Origin: Desulfonauticus submarinus
Lineage (GTDB): Bacteria; Desulfobacterota; Desulfovibrionia; Desulfovibrionales; Desulfonatronovibrionaceae
Direction of reading: 5' to 3'
Assembly: GCF_900104045.1 (NCBI RefSeq)
Contig: NZ_FNIN01000002.1
Location: forward strand, 248,001 to 312,000
Length of the DNA stretch: 64,000 nt
Below the pieces are notes generated by a model. That model did not search any database and was not told the origin of the DNA. It saw only the letters and a program-made list of their open reading frames with translations. Each line of letters opens with the position of its first letter. Within the stretch, counting starts at the first letter, position 1. Shown piece after piece: positions 1 to 8,066 of this stretch. A program made the position numbers and the translations under genes.

Positions 1-417
1 TATATCTTCGGAAACATTTTTCCCTAAAATACTCTCTAATCCTTTAAAAATAATATTATCCCAAGAAATAAATTCCCCTTTACAAGCCAGCATTAACAAC
101 TTAAGAGGAATTACAAAACCTTTTTCCTCTATATTTTCAGCAAGCAATCTCCAAAAAATAGTATTCTTTTTTAAACGACTAAAAACAGCATTAACTAATT
201 CTATTGCTTTATCTCCTTTATTGAGTTCACTGTAAATAGAAATTAAAGAAAGTATTGTATCTAACGAATCTGGATAAAACTCTAAGCCATGTTCCAATAC
301 TTCCTGTGCTTTATCATACTCCTTATCTTCAATATAAAGTCGAGCTAAAGACAAATAAATTTTAGAGCTAGGATCTAACTTTAAAGCCTCTTCTAAAATC
401 CTTTTTTCTTCTCCCAT
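1..417 (-). CDS. TPR-repeat protein (3' end outside window)
   Basis: The reading frame starts at the ATG complementary to 415-417, with AAGGAG a few bases upstream, and is still open at the window edge, so only about 139 N-terminal residues are visible. They form helical pairs of the TPR kind, for example LDPSSKIYLSLARLYIEDKE followed by YDKAQEVLEHGLEFYPDS and a second similar pair. There is no signal peptide, so a cytoplasmic scaffold is likely. It is the last visible gene of the pilD-to-TPR operon and starts 17 bases after the FtsB-like gene. TPR proteins mediate protein contacts; no specific partner can be named from this sequence. Confidence 0.75.
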   Translation of the reverse strand, partial: MGEEKRILEEALKLDPSSKIYLSLARLYIEDKEYDKAQEVLEHGLEFYPDSLDTILSLISIYSELNKGDKAIELVNAVFSRLKKNTIFWRLLAENIEEKGFVIPLKLLMLACKGEFISWDNIIFKGLESILGKNVSEDI

Positions 418-434
418 AATAATCTCCTTTTTTG

Positions 435-704
435 CTACTGTACCAAATATAATATTTCATCTTTTTTTATATAATTTAATTCTTTTCTAAGAATAAATTT
501 CTTATACGTTGGATTATTTCTTAACATTAATATTTCTGCAGAAATCAATCTATTTTTATTCTTTAATTTATCTACTTTTTCCTGCAAAAAAACCATCTTG
601 TCCTTTAAAATAAAATATTTACGGATATTATTTTCAGAAAAAATAATTTGATATATCAAGGTTATATTTATAACAGCTAACAGAATAATGACAACTTTTT
701 TCAT
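435..704 (-). CDS. FtsB/DivIC-like septum formation protein
   Basis: An 89-residue bitopic protein. Residues 3-22 form one hydrophobic membrane segment, residues 28-65 a charged heptad-like coiled coil, and the end (ILRKELNYIKKDEILYLVQ) matches the conserved 'R-EL-y-k-gE-y' tail of the FtsB/DivIC family. FtsB links FtsL and FtsQ in the divisome and helps switch on septal peptidoglycan synthesis from the periplasmic side. Length is typical (about 90-105 residues). It overlaps the upstream coiled-coil gene by 4 bases, so translation is probably coupled. Low-complexity coiled coils limit certainty; any small bitopic septum protein would look alike. Confidence 0.7.
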   Translation of the reverse strand: MKKVVIILLAVINITLIYQIIFSENNIRKYFILKDKMVFLQEKVDKLKNKNRLISAEILMLRNNPTYKKFILRKELNYIKKDEILYLVQ

Positions 705-964
705 TGAATATCTCTTTTGGGTTTAATCTTTTGCTGAACTAAATCTTTTATTTCTAACAAAAATCTACTTGTACTCTCCTCAATTCTTATAAGCTCACTA
801 TCTTCAAGTTCAATATCATCTAATTTAGATAAAAAATCTTTAATATAATCCATTTCACTATTTAGTTTTAAATCAAAATCACAATTAAATCTTCCTAAAG
901 CATCTTCAAATTCTAAAATTGTTTCTAAGCAATTTCTTAATTTAGACTTAAGTTCCTTTTTCAT
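701..964 (-). CDS. Small acidic coiled-coil protein, unknown function
   Basis: An 87-residue soluble protein rich in E, D, K and L with no membrane segment, no cysteine pairs and one unpaired Cys near residue 12. Nearly the whole length is predicted helical (for example KDFLSKLDDIELEDSELIRI). I do not recognise a family. It overlaps the zinc-ribbon gene upstream by 17 bases and the FtsB-like gene downstream by 4, which argues for a real, co-translated gene rather than a chance frame. Its position between a cell-division-like protein and pilus ATPases suggests, but does not show, a structural or adaptor role. Confidence 0.6.
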   Translation of the reverse strand: MKKELKSKLRNCLETILEFEDALGRFNCDFDLKLNSEMDYIKDFLSKLDDIELEDSELIRIEESTSRFLLEIKDLVQQKIKPKRDIQ

Positions 965-1556
965 TACTCTTCCAGCAAGTTAAGTAACTTTCATACTCAT
1001 CTAAACATTGCTCTATTTTCAATAACAATTCACCACTTTTTTTATTAATATAAAAATTAGCTCCTTTTAAAAAAGCAAGCTTCTGATCAAAATCTCTCCC
1101 TGTCTCGCCTAATAGAATAACGTTTGTTTCCCGTCTTCTTAAAAGTGGCCATTTATTTATCTCTGCCAATAATCTGTCGGTATCTTTGCTTTCCTCTAAA
1201 AACATCAACGTATAGTTATTTAGAGCAAAACGGGCAAGAGCTTCTTCTATTTTTTGAACATTCCGAATAAAATATCCCTGATTTTGCAAAAAATCTTCTA
1301 TTTCTGTAGATAATCTGGGATCAAAAACAAACAAAAAAGCAGATTTTTTACCCAAAGGAACATTATCTGGCTCATAATCTAAATTCACTTTAGAAGAAGG
1401 AGCTCTCTCAGTCTCTGGGTTAGCATCTACTTTGGTTTTATCTACTAAAATTCTTGAACCACATTTAGGACATTTTACAACAAATTTTGAAACTCCTTTT
1501 ATTTTTTCATCTGGAATTGTGATTTTTTTATCACAATTATTGCATCTTACTATCAT
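948..1556 (-). CDS. Zinc-ribbon protein with pseudo-receiver domain
   Basis: A 202-residue protein of two parts. Residues 1-40 are an MJ0042-type zinc ribbon: CNNC at 5-8 and CPKCG at 29-33. Residues about 72-195 look like a CheY-type alpha/beta fold, but the strand that should end in the phospho-accepting Asp reads YTLMFLEES, so the usual site is occupied by Glu or lost. It would then be a non-phosphorylated receiver. It overlaps the PilU-like ATPase gene by 4 bases (ATGA type). A regulatory or adaptor role toward the pilus motor is inferred from position only. The family is known mainly as 'zinc-ribbon domain-containing protein' in delta-type proteobacteria. Confidence 0.7.
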   Translation of the reverse strand: MIVRCNNCDKKITIPDEKIKGVSKFVVKCPKCGSRILVDKTKVDANPETERAPSSKVNLDYEPDNVPLGKKSAFLFVFDPRLSTEIEDFLQNQGYFIRNVQKIEEALARFALNNYTLMFLEESKDTDRLLAEINKWPLLRRRETNVILLGETGRDFDQKLAFLKGANFYINKKSGELLLKIEQCLDEYESYLTCWKSNEKGT

Positions 1557-2731
1557 AATCTCCCCATCTTATTTTCTTCATCATAACTTAAATCTAATTC
1601 TAATCCATCTATCTCAGATAATTTTTCACCTCTCTTAGCCTTAATCTTATCTAAAAGCATTTTCAAACGAGATCTATCTGAACAAAATTGCATTGCGATC
1701 TCTTCTGTAATTAATCCTTGTTCATAATAAGAAGCCAAGCATTGATCAAAAGTAAACATTCCATAGGCTTCACTTTGAGATATAACATCATAAAAAGTTC
1801 TATCTTCTCTTTCTCCATTTACGATCAAATCTCTTATCCTCAAATTTTTGGTCATAACTTCAAAAGCAACGATCCTACCTCCCCCTACTTTAGGCATAAT
1901 ACGTTGAGAAACAACATACTTTAAACTCTCAGAGAGTCTGGAGCGGACAAGTCTCTCCTCTTCTAAGTCAAACAACCCTGTAATACGATGAATAGTTTGC
2001 CCGGCATCACTAGTATGTAATGTTCCTAAAACTAAATGTCCTGTTTCTGCTGCTTCTAAGGCAGTGGTCACAGTTTCTTTGTCTCTAATTTCACCTACAA
2101 GTATGATATGGGGGGCCTGACGCAAAGCAGAACGAAGTCCACTAGCAAATGAGGTAAAATCTGTTCCTAATTCTCTTTGATTAATAACACTTTTTTTATG
2201 AAAATGAAAAAATTCTATTGGATCTTCTAGAGTTATAATATGCCGTGCAAAATTTTCATTTATCTCATTTATCACTGCAGCTAAAGATGTTGATTTACCA
2301 GTACCTGTACCACCTGTGACTAAAATTAACCCAAACCTTTCTCTTGCCATTCGTTTAAAAACGTCTGGCAATTTTAGTTCTTCAATGGTGGGGATCCTTG
2401 GCAGAAGTTTACGCATAACAACCGCAAGAGATCCTTTTTGATAAAAAACATTAACCCTAAATCGCTCTTTATTAGGTAAGGCATAGGCAAAGTCACATGC
2501 GCCTTGTAAGGCTAAATCTTTATATAAATGTTTGTTCGGTCCAATCATACTTATAGCCATTGCCTCAATTTGAAAAGGAGTTAAGGCTTCAATATCTTCT
2601 ATATTAAGACTCTTTACTTCCCCATACACAGCAGCTTTTATAGGAACATAGGGCGTCAAAATAATATCTGAAAGAGCTGGCTCTTTTTCTAAAACTTGGA
2701 AAAGAATATAATCTAAATGAGATTTTAACAT
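1553..2731 (-). CDS. pilU: PilT/PilU-family retraction ATPase, second copy
   Basis: A 392-residue cytoplasmic hexameric secretion-type ATPase. Walker A GGTGTGKST lies at residues 140-148. It is followed by the Asp box (TLEDPIEFFH), the Walker B region (ILVGEIRDKET) and the His box (TLHTSDAGQTI). The carboxyl tail is acidic and lacks the AIRNLIRE-like motif of PilT, which favours PilU, the accessory retraction ATPase that works with PilT. It starts 3 bases after pilT ends, giving a tandem pair as in pseudomonads. The assignment to PilU rather than a second PilT rests on this divergence and on gene order. Confidence 0.85.
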   Translation of the reverse strand: MLKSHLDYILFQVLEKEPALSDIILTPYVPIKAAVYGEVKSLNIEDIEALTPFQIEAMAISMIGPNKHLYKDLALQGACDFAYALPNKERFRVNVFYQKGSLAVVMRKLLPRIPTIEELKLPDVFKRMARERFGLILVTGGTGTGKSTSLAAVINEINENFARHIITLEDPIEFFHFHKKSVINQRELGTDFTSFASGLRSALRQAPHIILVGEIRDKETVTTALEAAETGHLVLGTLHTSDAGQTIHRITGLFDLEEERLVRSRLSESLKYVVSQRIMPKVGGGRIVAFEVMTKNLRIRDLIVNGEREDRTFYDVISQSEAYGMFTFDQCLASYYEQGLITEEIAMQFCSDRSRLKMLLDKIKAKRGEKLSEIDGLELDLSYDEENKMGRL

Positions 2732-2734
2732 ACT

Positions 2735-3820
2735 TTAAACCTCTGTAAAATCATCAAGTTCTGCTTCATCTAAAAATTCTCTAAACTTGCTCTTATGTAC
2801 TGCCTTATTAAAGGCATCTTTAGAAGAAATTATTCCTTGCTTCAACAAAGACAAAATAGAATCATCTAGACTTTGCATTCCATATTTTTTACCTGTTTCA
2901 ATAACTGAATTAATTTGATAAATCTTATTTTCTCTAATTAAATTTCTTACTGCAGGAGTAGCAATTAAAATCTCCAAAGCAGCTACTCTACCAGGCTTAT
3001 CTACTCTTTTAAACAACGTTTGAGAAATAATGGCCCTCAAACTTTCGGATAAACTTGAACGAATTTGAGGTTGAGTATCTCCTGGAAACACTTCTATAAC
3101 TCTATCAATGGTCTTAGAAGCAGAAATAGTGTGCAACGTAGCTAACACCAAATGACCTGTTTCTGCCGCCTCTAAAGCTAAACTAATTGTCTCCAAATCT
3201 CGCATTTCACCAACCAGAATAATGTCAGGATCTTCACGTAGCGCTCCTCTCAAAGCAGCTCCAAACCCTTGGGTATCCCTTCCAACTTCTCGTTGGTTTA
3301 TCAAACATTGAATAGGCTCATGGACAAATTCCACTGGATCCTCAATTGTTAGAATATGATCCTTTCTAGTCTTATTTGCATAATCTATCATCGCAGCTAA
3401 AGTAGTAGACTTACCACTTCCAGTTGGACCTGTTACTAAAACCAACCCCTTTGGCAAAGTCATAAGTTTTTTCAAAATCTGAGGTAAACCTAAGTCATCT
3501 ATAGTCATTATCTTAGTTGGAATTTCTCTAAAAACTGCCCCTATTCCTCTTAAGTGCATAAAATAATTTGCCCTATATCTAGCAATACCAGGAACTTCAT
3601 AGGCAAAGTCAATATCTCCTGTTTCTTCAAATTTTTTAATTTTATGTTCAGGGGTTATTTCATAAAGCAATTTTTTTAATTCAGCAGTCTCTAAAACTTT
3701 ATATTTAATTCTTTGAAGTTCTCCATGTAAACGCACAATAGGTTGAGAACCTGAAGTTAGGTGTAAATCTGATGCTCCAATTTCGTGCATCATTTTAAAA
3801 AAGGCATCTATCTGAGCCAT
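2735..3820 (-). CDS. pilT: Type IV pilus retraction ATPase PilT
   Basis: A 361-residue ATPase that powers pilus depolymerisation and twitching. Walker A GPTGSGKST is at residues 131-139, the Asp box is TIEDPVEFVH, Walker B includes IILVGEMRDLET, and the His box is TLHTISASKT. The C-terminal motif TPAVRNLIRENK corresponds to the AIRNLIRE element needed for retraction in PilT. Length matches the family (about 345-370). It lies between pgsA (15-base gap) and the PilU-like gene. The operon also has the prepilin peptidase, so type IV pili are likely made, although no pilin or pilB/C is in this window. Confidence 0.95.
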   Translation of the reverse strand: MAQIDAFFKMMHEIGASDLHLTSGSQPIVRLHGELQRIKYKVLETAELKKLLYEITPEHKIKKFEETGDIDFAYEVPGIARYRANYFMHLRGIGAVFREIPTKIMTIDDLGLPQILKKLMTLPKGLVLVTGPTGSGKSTTLAAMIDYANKTRKDHILTIEDPVEFVHEPIQCLINQREVGRDTQGFGAALRGALREDPDIILVGEMRDLETISLALEAAETGHLVLATLHTISASKTIDRVIEVFPGDTQPQIRSSLSESLRAIISQTLFKRVDKPGRVAALEILIATPAVRNLIRENKIYQINSVIETGKKYGMQSLDDSILSLLKQGIISSKDAFNKAVHKSKFREFLDEAELDDFTEV

Positions 3821-3835
3821 ACTACCCCCTTACAA

Positions 3836-4375
3836 TTATTTTAATACACTTTTATAAAACTTGTACACATAGTTTACCCCAGAAAACAAAGTCAAAAATA
3901 GGGCAATATAAATCAAAATCTTCCCTAAATAAATTGGATTAAAACCAAACCACGGATAATGCAAAATAAGAGGACACAAAGCTAAAATTTGAATAATTGT
4001 TTTTAACTTTCCATATTTATCAGCAGCAATAACAATACCTTTATCCATTGCAAGAGATCTAAGTCCTGTTACCATAATCTCTCTTTCCACAATCAAAATA
4101 GATATCCAGGCTTCTAACCAATGTTGATATGAAAGCATGATAAGAGCAGCCATCACCAGCAATTTATCTGCAAGAGGATCTAAAAACTTTCCCATATTAG
4201 TAACTAAATTATACTTTCTAGCAATAAAGCCATCTAACATATCAGATAAAGCTGCTAAAATAAAAATACTCATGGCAGCCAAGCAACTAATTCTATTGGG
4301 AAAGTAGAGTAAAATAACGACTATTGGCACACAAGCTATTCTAAAAAATGTAATTTTATTGGCCCAATTAAACAT
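3836..4375 (-). CDS. pgsA: CDP-diacylglycerol--glycerol-3-phosphate 3-phosphatidyltransferase
   Basis: A 179-residue inner-membrane enzyme that makes phosphatidylglycerophosphate, the committed step to phosphatidylglycerol and cardiolipin. The CDP-alcohol phosphotransferase motif is intact: DMLDGFIARKYN and then GKFLDPLADK, giving the DG-x2-AR-x8-G-x3-D-x3-D pattern with the metal-binding Asp residues. About five hydrophobic segments follow the family layout. The start ATG abuts the stop of the lytic transglycosylase gene, so they are co-transcribed. Length is typical for PgsA. Confidence 0.93.
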   Translation of the reverse strand: MFNWANKITFFRIACVPIVVILLYFPNRISCLAAMSIFILAALSDMLDGFIARKYNLVTNMGKFLDPLADKLLVMAALIMLSYQHWLEAWISILIVEREIMVTGLRSLAMDKGIVIAADKYGKLKTIIQILALCPLILHYPWFGFNPIYLGKILIYIALFLTLFSGVNYVYKFYKSVLK

Positions 4376-4927
4376 TTATCTTTTAAGCTCCTGATATATC
4401 TTCAAAACTTTTTTAACATATTCTTTAGTTTCTTTAAATGGGGGAATCCCTCCATATCGCTTTACATTTCCTGGCCCTGCATTATATGCAGCTAATGCTA
4501 GCTCTATACTGCTAAACCGATTTAAAAGAGATTTCAAATATCTTATCCCAGCTTCAATATTTGAGGCCGGATCAAAAGGAGTATCCAAATCTAGTTCTTT
4601 CTGAGTAATAGGAGTAATTTGCATAAGGCCCTGAGCCCCTTTGGAGGATTCCGCCTCTGGCTCAAAATTTGATTCTACCTTTATCACTGCCTTTACTAAG
4701 GCTGGATCTAGCCTATAATGCTTACTATACACCTTTATAAGCCTATCCAGTTTTTTAGGGTCATACTTATGATAGCGAAAAACTAAAAAAGGTTTATACT
4801 TAGATGAAGTAGGTAAGTCAGTAAAGTGATAAACACCATTTTCATCACAGTAATAATAAATAGTCTCTGCCCACACCCAGCAACTCAGACTTAAAAATAG
4901 CCAAATCATAAAAATCCTAAGCATCAT
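4376..4927 (-). CDS. Exported SLT-type lytic transglycosylase
   Basis: A 183-residue periplasmic or envelope muramidase-like enzyme that cleaves peptidoglycan with 1,6-anhydro product formation. Residues 1-20 are a signal peptide ending near WAE. Residues 22-45 (YYYCDENGVYHFTDLPT) look like a DUF4124-type segment often found ahead of SLT domains. The SLT domain follows, with the catalytic Glu in KVESNFEP, then GAQGLMQITP and LALAAYNAGPGNVKRYGG. It overlaps mobA by 11 bases. Close relatives sit near type IV pilus or secretion genes, so a role in opening the cell wall for the pilus is plausible but inferred. Confidence 0.9.
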   Translation of the reverse strand: MMLRIFMIWLFLSLSCWVWAETIYYYCDENGVYHFTDLPTSSKYKPFLVFRYHKYDPKKLDRLIKVYSKHYRLDPALVKAVIKVESNFEPEAESSKGAQGLMQITPITQKELDLDTPFDPASNIEAGIRYLKSLLNRFSSIELALAAYNAGPGNVKRYGGIPPFKETKEYVKKVLKIYQELKR

Positions 4928-5510
4928 AAATACCTAGCACCTCCAGATCTTGCGGGTAATTTATATTAAAAAACACTTTTAAATCTTTTTCCCACAAAAT
5001 ATGATTTCTAACATGTTCAGGTATTGCTCTACTTAACTTAAAAATTTTATTTGCTATTGCTTTTTCTATATACTTCAATGATTCATTTTCATAAATAGCA
5101 ACCAATGCTTCTATAAAATTAGTTTTGGGATGAAAAAATGTAGTCATTACCTCTGTTTTCTGCCTTCTTTTACGCCCTTCTATCAATTCTTGCAACGTAA
5201 TTTTATCTAAAAAAGGTAAATCACAAGATATAACTAAAAGGGGCTTACCTATATTTTTCAAACCTGTAAAAATACCGCCAATGGGGCCTATTCCTTTTAT
5301 CTCATCCTGAAACCAACCATCTGCGTTTGCCTTGCATAAGGCAGGATCTTTCCCTAACACATAAACTTCTGTGACCACTTCATACAGTAAATTAATACTT
5401 CTTTCCAAAAGACTAATCTTATTAAATACTAACGTTGTCTTATCTTGGCCTAATCTTGAACTTTTACCTCCTGCTAAAACAGCTCCAACCAAGTCTCTAC
5501 ACACTAGCAC
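4917..5510 (-). CDS. mobA: Molybdenum cofactor guanylyltransferase MobA
   Basis: A 197-residue cytoplasmic nucleotidyltransferase that joins GMP to molybdopterin to give MGD, the cofactor form used by formate dehydrogenase. The N-terminal GTP-binding motif LAGGKSSRLGQDK is at residues 12-24 and the Mg-binding strand reads LLVISCDLPFLD. Length is typical (about 190-200). It overlaps fdhD by 14 bases and follows fdhE, so the operon supplies bis-MGD and the sulfur-transfer and folding factors for the selenium formate dehydrogenase encoded at 37987-41753. Confidence 0.9.
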   Translation of the reverse strand: MLVCRDLVGAVLAGGKSSRLGQDKTTLVFNKISLLERSINLLYEVVTEVYVLGKDPALCKANADGWFQDEIKGIGPIGGIFTGLKNIGKPLLVISCDLPFLDKITLQELIEGRKRRQKTEVMTTFFHPKTNFIEALVAIYENESLKYIEKAIANKIFKLSRAIPEHVRNHILWEKDLKVFFNINYPQDLEVLGIYDA

Positions 5511-6204
5511 TAGTTACCCTCTCTCCTATATCTGTAAAAACACTCAATCTATTTTCCCTAGCAAAGCCAACTAAAGTAATTTTTTCTCGCTCTGCCAAAG
5601 TAAGAGCAGCTGAGGTAATAGCAGAGCGAGACATAACAAATCTTACGCCTGCTTTGACAACTTTTTTTAAAAAAGATCTAGTAAGTCTTGCTGACACTAA
5701 CAAAATGCCTTCTTGCAAATTAATTTCATTTTTCAAAGCTAGCCCTACCATTCTATCTAAGCAATTGTGTCTTCCAACATCTTCAACTTCTATGACAAAG
5801 GCTCTCTTCCTTATAGACCAAAATACTACTCTATGAAAACAACCTGTCTGCTCCCAATTACTTGATATTTTTTTTATAAACGATCCATTAATCTCTAAAA
5901 GCTTTAATACATCTATTTTAAAATCGTATTTTCTTTCCTTAATCCTCTTATAATTATCAGATATACAATTTTCTATCCAAAACCTATTTTCTTCTCTTTT
6001 TATTATTACAGGGTTACCCCCCTCTGGCAATAACTCTAACTTAGCATATCCTAAGACCAATGAACTTAAATTATAAGGAATCGTCCACAAAGAATGTACT
6101 ATGCTTTTAAAAAAAATATCAACTCTCTCTTCAACTGCAATAGTATCAAAAAAATCTACTCTTCTGTCTTTAAAAAACTTACTTACTTTACACTTAACTA
6201 ACAC
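5497..6204 (-). CDS. fdhD: Formate dehydrogenase sulfurtransferase FdhD, divergent
   Basis: A 235-residue protein of the FdhD family, which carries sulfur from a cysteine desulfurase to the bis-MGD cofactor of formate dehydrogenases. Recognisable family blocks are EQTGCFHRVVFWS, VEDVGRHNCLDRMVG, LLVSARLTRSFLKKVVKAG and the end region LAEREKITLVGFARENR. The CxxC (CGxCG) loop that carries the sulfur in E. coli FdhD is not seen: the corresponding stretch contains only ENCISDNYK. The protein is also shorter than the usual 260-280 residues. It overlaps mobA and abuts fdhE, which secures the family call despite the divergence. Whether it still transfers sulfur is open. Confidence 0.85.
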   Translation of the reverse strand: MLVKCKVSKFFKDRRVDFFDTIAVEERVDIFFKSIVHSLWTIPYNLSSLVLGYAKLELLPEGGNPVIIKREENRFWIENCISDNYKRIKERKYDFKIDVLKLLEINGSFIKKISSNWEQTGCFHRVVFWSIRKRAFVIEVEDVGRHNCLDRMVGLALKNEINLQEGILLVSARLTRSFLKKVVKAGVRFVMSRSAITSAALTLAEREKITLVGFARENRLSVFTDIGERVTSASV

Positions 6205-7059
6205 CTAGAAACCCCAAAAGCTTAAAGTTGGTCTTAAATAGCCTTCTTTTTTAGCTATAATATCTAAAGGAAGTGAAGCCAAATCGTCTAACATGGGAAT
6301 GATTTGCTCATCTCTATCTCTAAAATCAATTGTTTTAATATATTTTTTACATTTATCACATATGTCTACTCTATAACCTGGCAAATCTTCTGTAGTAAAG
6401 TAAAAATGCTCTTTTTTATATGGTTCTCCACAAAAAACACATTTTGTTCTTTCTACTGGATATTCAAAAAGACAAAAAGAACAAAAATTTTTTCTCTTCC
6501 CTGATTTATCCTTTAAAACACTAATTAAGGGAAGACTACCACAAATAGGACAATGCCCAAATGGATATTCTTTTAAAGAAATCAACTCGTCAAAACCCTT
6601 AGAATAGGACGCAACAAAGGGCAAAATGCTACTTTGAATTAAAAAGGAAAGCAGACGTGGAGAATTTTCTAACTTTTCTCCATATATTCTAAAAAAAGCA
6701 TCATCTCCTTCTAAAAATTTTTTTATACTTTGAGCAACAAATTCATCATCCTTAAGATCTGATTCTAATATATCTAAATATTCTTTTAGGCGTGCATAAT
6801 TAGCAACAACCTTTAAAAGAGCATTTAAAAGATCCCTAATTTCCTTTAACTCTATAGGAAAATCTCTTCTTAATAAAAGAGGTTTTCCTGTAGTTAACTT
6901 GGTCTCTATTTCTTTGGATTCTATACTTTTTATAGTTCTTTGGTGATAAAAATCTAACTGTTTTAAAAAGACATCTTGAACAAAATCCAAAATCTCACTA
7001 GGGATAAACCCCTTTTGCCTTATCCTCTCTATCTTATTAACTATTTGCTTAGAGTTCAT
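6205..7059 (-). CDS. fdhE: Formate dehydrogenase accessory protein FdhE
   Basis: A 284-residue cytoplasmic assembly factor thought to bind Tat-exported formate dehydrogenases before export. The N-terminal two thirds is helical. The C-terminal part is rubredoxin-like with four CxxC pairs: CPICGSLP, CSFC, CVFCGEPY and CDKCKKYIKTIDFRD, the last matching the family signature. FdhE binds ferric iron through such cysteines in E. coli. It abuts fdhD with no gap and lies 33 bases after the prepilin peptidase gene. The target is presumably the fdhAB pair at 37987-41753. Confidence 0.92.
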   Translation of the reverse strand: MNSKQIVNKIERIRQKGFIPSEILDFVQDVFLKQLDFYHQRTIKSIESKEIETKLTTGKPLLLRRDFPIELKEIRDLLNALLKVVANYARLKEYLDILESDLKDDEFVAQSIKKFLEGDDAFFRIYGEKLENSPRLLSFLIQSSILPFVASYSKGFDELISLKEYPFGHCPICGSLPLISVLKDKSGKRKNFCSFCLFEYPVERTKCVFCGEPYKKEHFYFTTEDLPGYRVDICDKCKKYIKTIDFRDRDEQIIPMLDDLASLPLDIIAKKEGYLRPTLSFWGF

Positions 7060-7092
7060 TTGTGCTCCTTTGCGTCAAAGTGTAATTTTCCC

Positions 7093-7863
7093 TTAATGGA
7101 AAGCTAAACTTTTATAAACCTCAAACCACATATCTCCACTTAAAACATAAAGAACCGTTGCAAGAGAAAGAAAAGGGCCATATGGAATAGCAGTTTCTGC
7201 CTCTATTTTTTTTCCTCTGCATACTAAAACCACACTTCCTAAAAGAGCAAGCAATGCTGATACAAATATAACCAAAGGTAAGCCTTTCAACCCTACCATA
7301 GCTCCCAGCATAATCATTAATTTTACATCTCCCCCTCCTAAACCATCTTTCCCTTTTGTCCATTTATACCCTTTTTGAATAAGCAAAAACAATAAAAAAC
7401 CGCTTCCAGCCCCTAAGAAAGCCATCTTCGGACCAATTGGCAAGAAAAAGGAAAATCCTAAAGCCAACACACCTCCAGGGATAGTTAGAATATCTGGCAA
7501 TAAAAAACTTTGAATATCAATAAAGCTTGCCACAATTAATATACCAAATAATATAAGATACAAACCAAAAGCCATGCTTAATCCAAATTTCCAATAAAGG
7601 GCTATGGTTAGCAAGCCTGAAGTAAATTCAACTATAGGATATAACCAACTGATTTTCTTTTTACAAGACGCGCATCTACCTCTTAAAATAATAAAGCTCA
7701 AAATAGGAATATTCTCCCACCAACTTAACTTATGTCCACACTGAGGACAATGGGAAGGAGGCCAAACAATAGACTCTTCGTTTAAATAACGCACTATACA
7801 TACATTATAAAAACTTCCCAAACATAAACCAAAAATAAAGATACCTGCATACAAAACTTCCAT
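7093..7863 (-). CDS. pilD: Prepilin peptidase / N-methyltransferase PilD
   Basis: An inner-membrane aspartyl protease that cleaves leader peptides of type IV prepilins and methylates the new N-terminus. From the start chosen here it has 256 residues: the cytoplasmic zinc site is C39-x2-C42 and C64-x2-C67 (CPQCGHKLSWW and RGRCASC), and the protease motif GLGGGDVKLM holds one catalytic Asp. The frame is open to 8001, but the extra 46 residues are polar and unlike the family. The ATG at 7863 starts a hydrophobic segment directly and has AAGGAA upstream. It is the first gene of the long minus-strand operon that runs to position 1. Confidence 0.93.
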   Translation of the reverse strand: MEVLYAGIFIFGLCLGSFYNVCIVRYLNEESIVWPPSHCPQCGHKLSWWENIPILSFIILRGRCASCKKKISWLYPIVEFTSGLLTIALYWKFGLSMAFGLYLILFGILIVASFIDIQSFLLPDILTIPGGVLALGFSFFLPIGPKMAFLGAGSGFLLFLLIQKGYKWTKGKDGLGGGDVKLMIMLGAMVGLKGLPLVIFVSALLALLGSVVLVCRGKKIEAETAIPYGPFLSLATVLYVLSGDMWFEVYKSLAFH

Positions 7864-7988
7864 AATACAATTCCTTGTAAGCCATATCCTATTTTTCTTT
7901 TTACAAAATGATTGCCTCTTCCTCAAACCACATAAATTAAAATCATTTTCTCCTAATACCGTGAACAAAAGTTCTATCTCATTTTTTC

Positions 7989-8018
7989 TTGACAAACACA
8001 ATCCCTACCCACTTAAAT
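7989..8018 (+). promoter_or_regulatory. Possible promoter for the CoA-ligase gene
   Basis: TTGACA at 7989-7994 is followed after 18 bases by TTAAAT at 8013-8018, about 48 bases before the ATG at 8067. The -10 match is only four of six. A second TTGACA at 8033-8038 has no usable -10 element. The region lies between divergent genes. Confidence 0.3.
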
Positions 8019-8066
8019 AAAAAAACAAGCAATTGACAACCCCAAAATATACTGCGGAGCAAAAAA

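Noticed and set aside
5435-5836. 133-codon plus-strand frame over mobA/fdhD
   Set aside because: It overlaps two recognised genes on the opposite strand and lacks start signals and recognisable domains.
7864-8001. Upstream extension of the prepilin peptidase frame to 8001
   Set aside because: The added 46 residues are polar and unlike any prepilin peptidase N-terminus; the ATG at 7863 has a better RBS and starts the first membrane segment.
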